Positions 63,717 to 64,000 of a DNA stretch of 64,000 nt are shown in pieces. The stretch is taken from contig JAJYLP010000003.1 of the NCBI GenBank assembly GCA_021787615.1, positions 1 through 64,000 on the forward strand, given 5' to 3'. Position 1 is the stretch's first letter. The number at the start of each line of letters is the position of its first letter. Below the pieces are notes generated by a model. It ran no database searches, had not been told where the DNA came from, and saw nothing but the letters and a program-made list of their open reading frames with translations. Origin of the DNA: Pseudomonadota bacterium (lineage in GTDB: Bacteria; Pseudomonadota; Gammaproteobacteria; Steroidobacterales; Steroidobacteraceae). Made by a program: the position numbers and the translations under genes.

Positions 63717-64000
63717 CTAGCCCGGCGCGGCTTCCCCGAGCGTCTCGGGCTCAACTGTCAGCCCCGCCGTGCAATCCACGCGCGAGAATACGATCGCCGC
63801 GATCAGCACCATCAGCGCCACCGCCTGCACGGGCAGTTCATAGTTGCCCGTGGCGCCGACGATATAACCAAATGCAAGGGTGCACAGCACCCCGCCAGCC
63901 TGGCCGGCCGTGTTCATCACTCCGGTGGCCGCCCCGCCGTGATTGCCGCCGATGCTCATGCACATGGCCCAGGCTGCCGGCAGCATCAGGTCCATGGTGG
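63717..64000 (-). CDS. MFS transporter, C-terminal part (runs off the window)
   Basis: The minus frame is open to the right edge; the start lies beyond it. Visible are two to three terminal membrane helices with AWAMCMSIGGNHGGAATGVMNTAGQAGG, the helix 10-11 pattern of anion:cation symporters (hexuronate/galactonate/phthalate porters), and a polar tail ending at 63717. It probably carries a sugar acid, in keeping with the preceding loci. The ATG at 63995 is internal. Confidence 0.8.
   Translation of the reverse strand, partial: TMDLMLPAAWAMCMSIGGNHGGAATGVMNTAGQAGGVLCTLAFGYIVGATGNYELPVQAVALMVLIAAIVFSRVDCTAGLTVEPETLGEAAPG

Overview
The window is GC-rich chromosomal DNA, almost certainly from a gammaproteobacterium of the Xanthomonadales/Nevskiales/Steroidobacterales neighbourhood. 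The evidence is the housekeeping order dapF-DUF484-xerC-hslV-hslU behind an AlgZ/AlgR-like sensor pair, an adjacent tamA-tamB pair, and a transcarbamylase of the acetyl/succinyl-ornithine type in the arginine cluster. I see no rRNA, tRNA, CRISPR array or intact insertion sequence.

Layout. 1-665: 3' part of a DsbA-like thioredoxin-fold gene. 689-7098 (minus): LytTR two-component pair, dapF, DUF484, xerC, hslV, hslU. 7099-7944: a decayed nucleotidyltransferase gene (one frameshift, one stop) plus a small ORF. 7945-16141 (minus): one arginine operon, argR-argG-(P-loop protein)-argC-argD-argF'-argB-argH, headed by a promoter overlapped by two ARG-box-like sites exactly 21 bp apart. 16217-21962 (minus): tamA-tamB. 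22052-24319 (minus): FlhC-like regulator, nudC, NRDE protein. 24494-29583: a hypothetical gene, isoaspartyl peptidase/asparaginase and pyruvate carboxylase.

29676-45000 is a carbohydrate region: an MFS transporter, a GH39 lipoprotein, an aldehyde dehydrogenase, a GntR regulator, and enzymes of an oxidative (Weimberg-like) pentose route (XylB-like dehydrogenase, GguC-like FAH protein, alpha-ketoglutarate semialdehyde dehydrogenase) with a FucP-like transporter and a second GntR regulator. They are followed by a FAD-linked 2-hydroxyacid dehydrogenase and a large secreted clan-A glycosidase. The glycosidase has lower GC and sits between two diverged copies of the same 3'-end junction, which marks it as an insertion between two formerly adjacent convergent genes.

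45312-61283 is the most interesting locus: 14 genes in two divergent operons around a perfect palindrome. The minus arm (10 genes) reads CoA transferase, MaoC hydratase, RbsB/A/C-type sugar ABC transporter, IclR regulator, a leaderless solute-binding-like protein, Gfo/Idh oxidoreductase, SDR, FMN 2-hydroxyacid oxidase. The plus arm (4 genes) reads a second leaderless solute-binding-like protein, a Tat-exported GH127 glycosidase, a RuBisCO-like protein with the RuBisCO active-site residues preserved, and a DUF1537 sugar-acid kinase. RuBisCO-like plus DUF1537 recalls the 3-oxo-isoapionate (D-apiose/D-apionate) route, and the hydroxyacid oxidases could burn the glycolate released. The two leaderless binding-protein homologues and the CoA-transferase/MaoC pair have no role in that route and are the least explained parts.

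61284-64000 is degraded: a DUF4160 gene, a DUF2442 gene split in two by about 1.4 kb that carries a small lipoprotein gene and 23-bp-period repeats resembling an IS end, and the 3' end of an MFS transporter running off the window.
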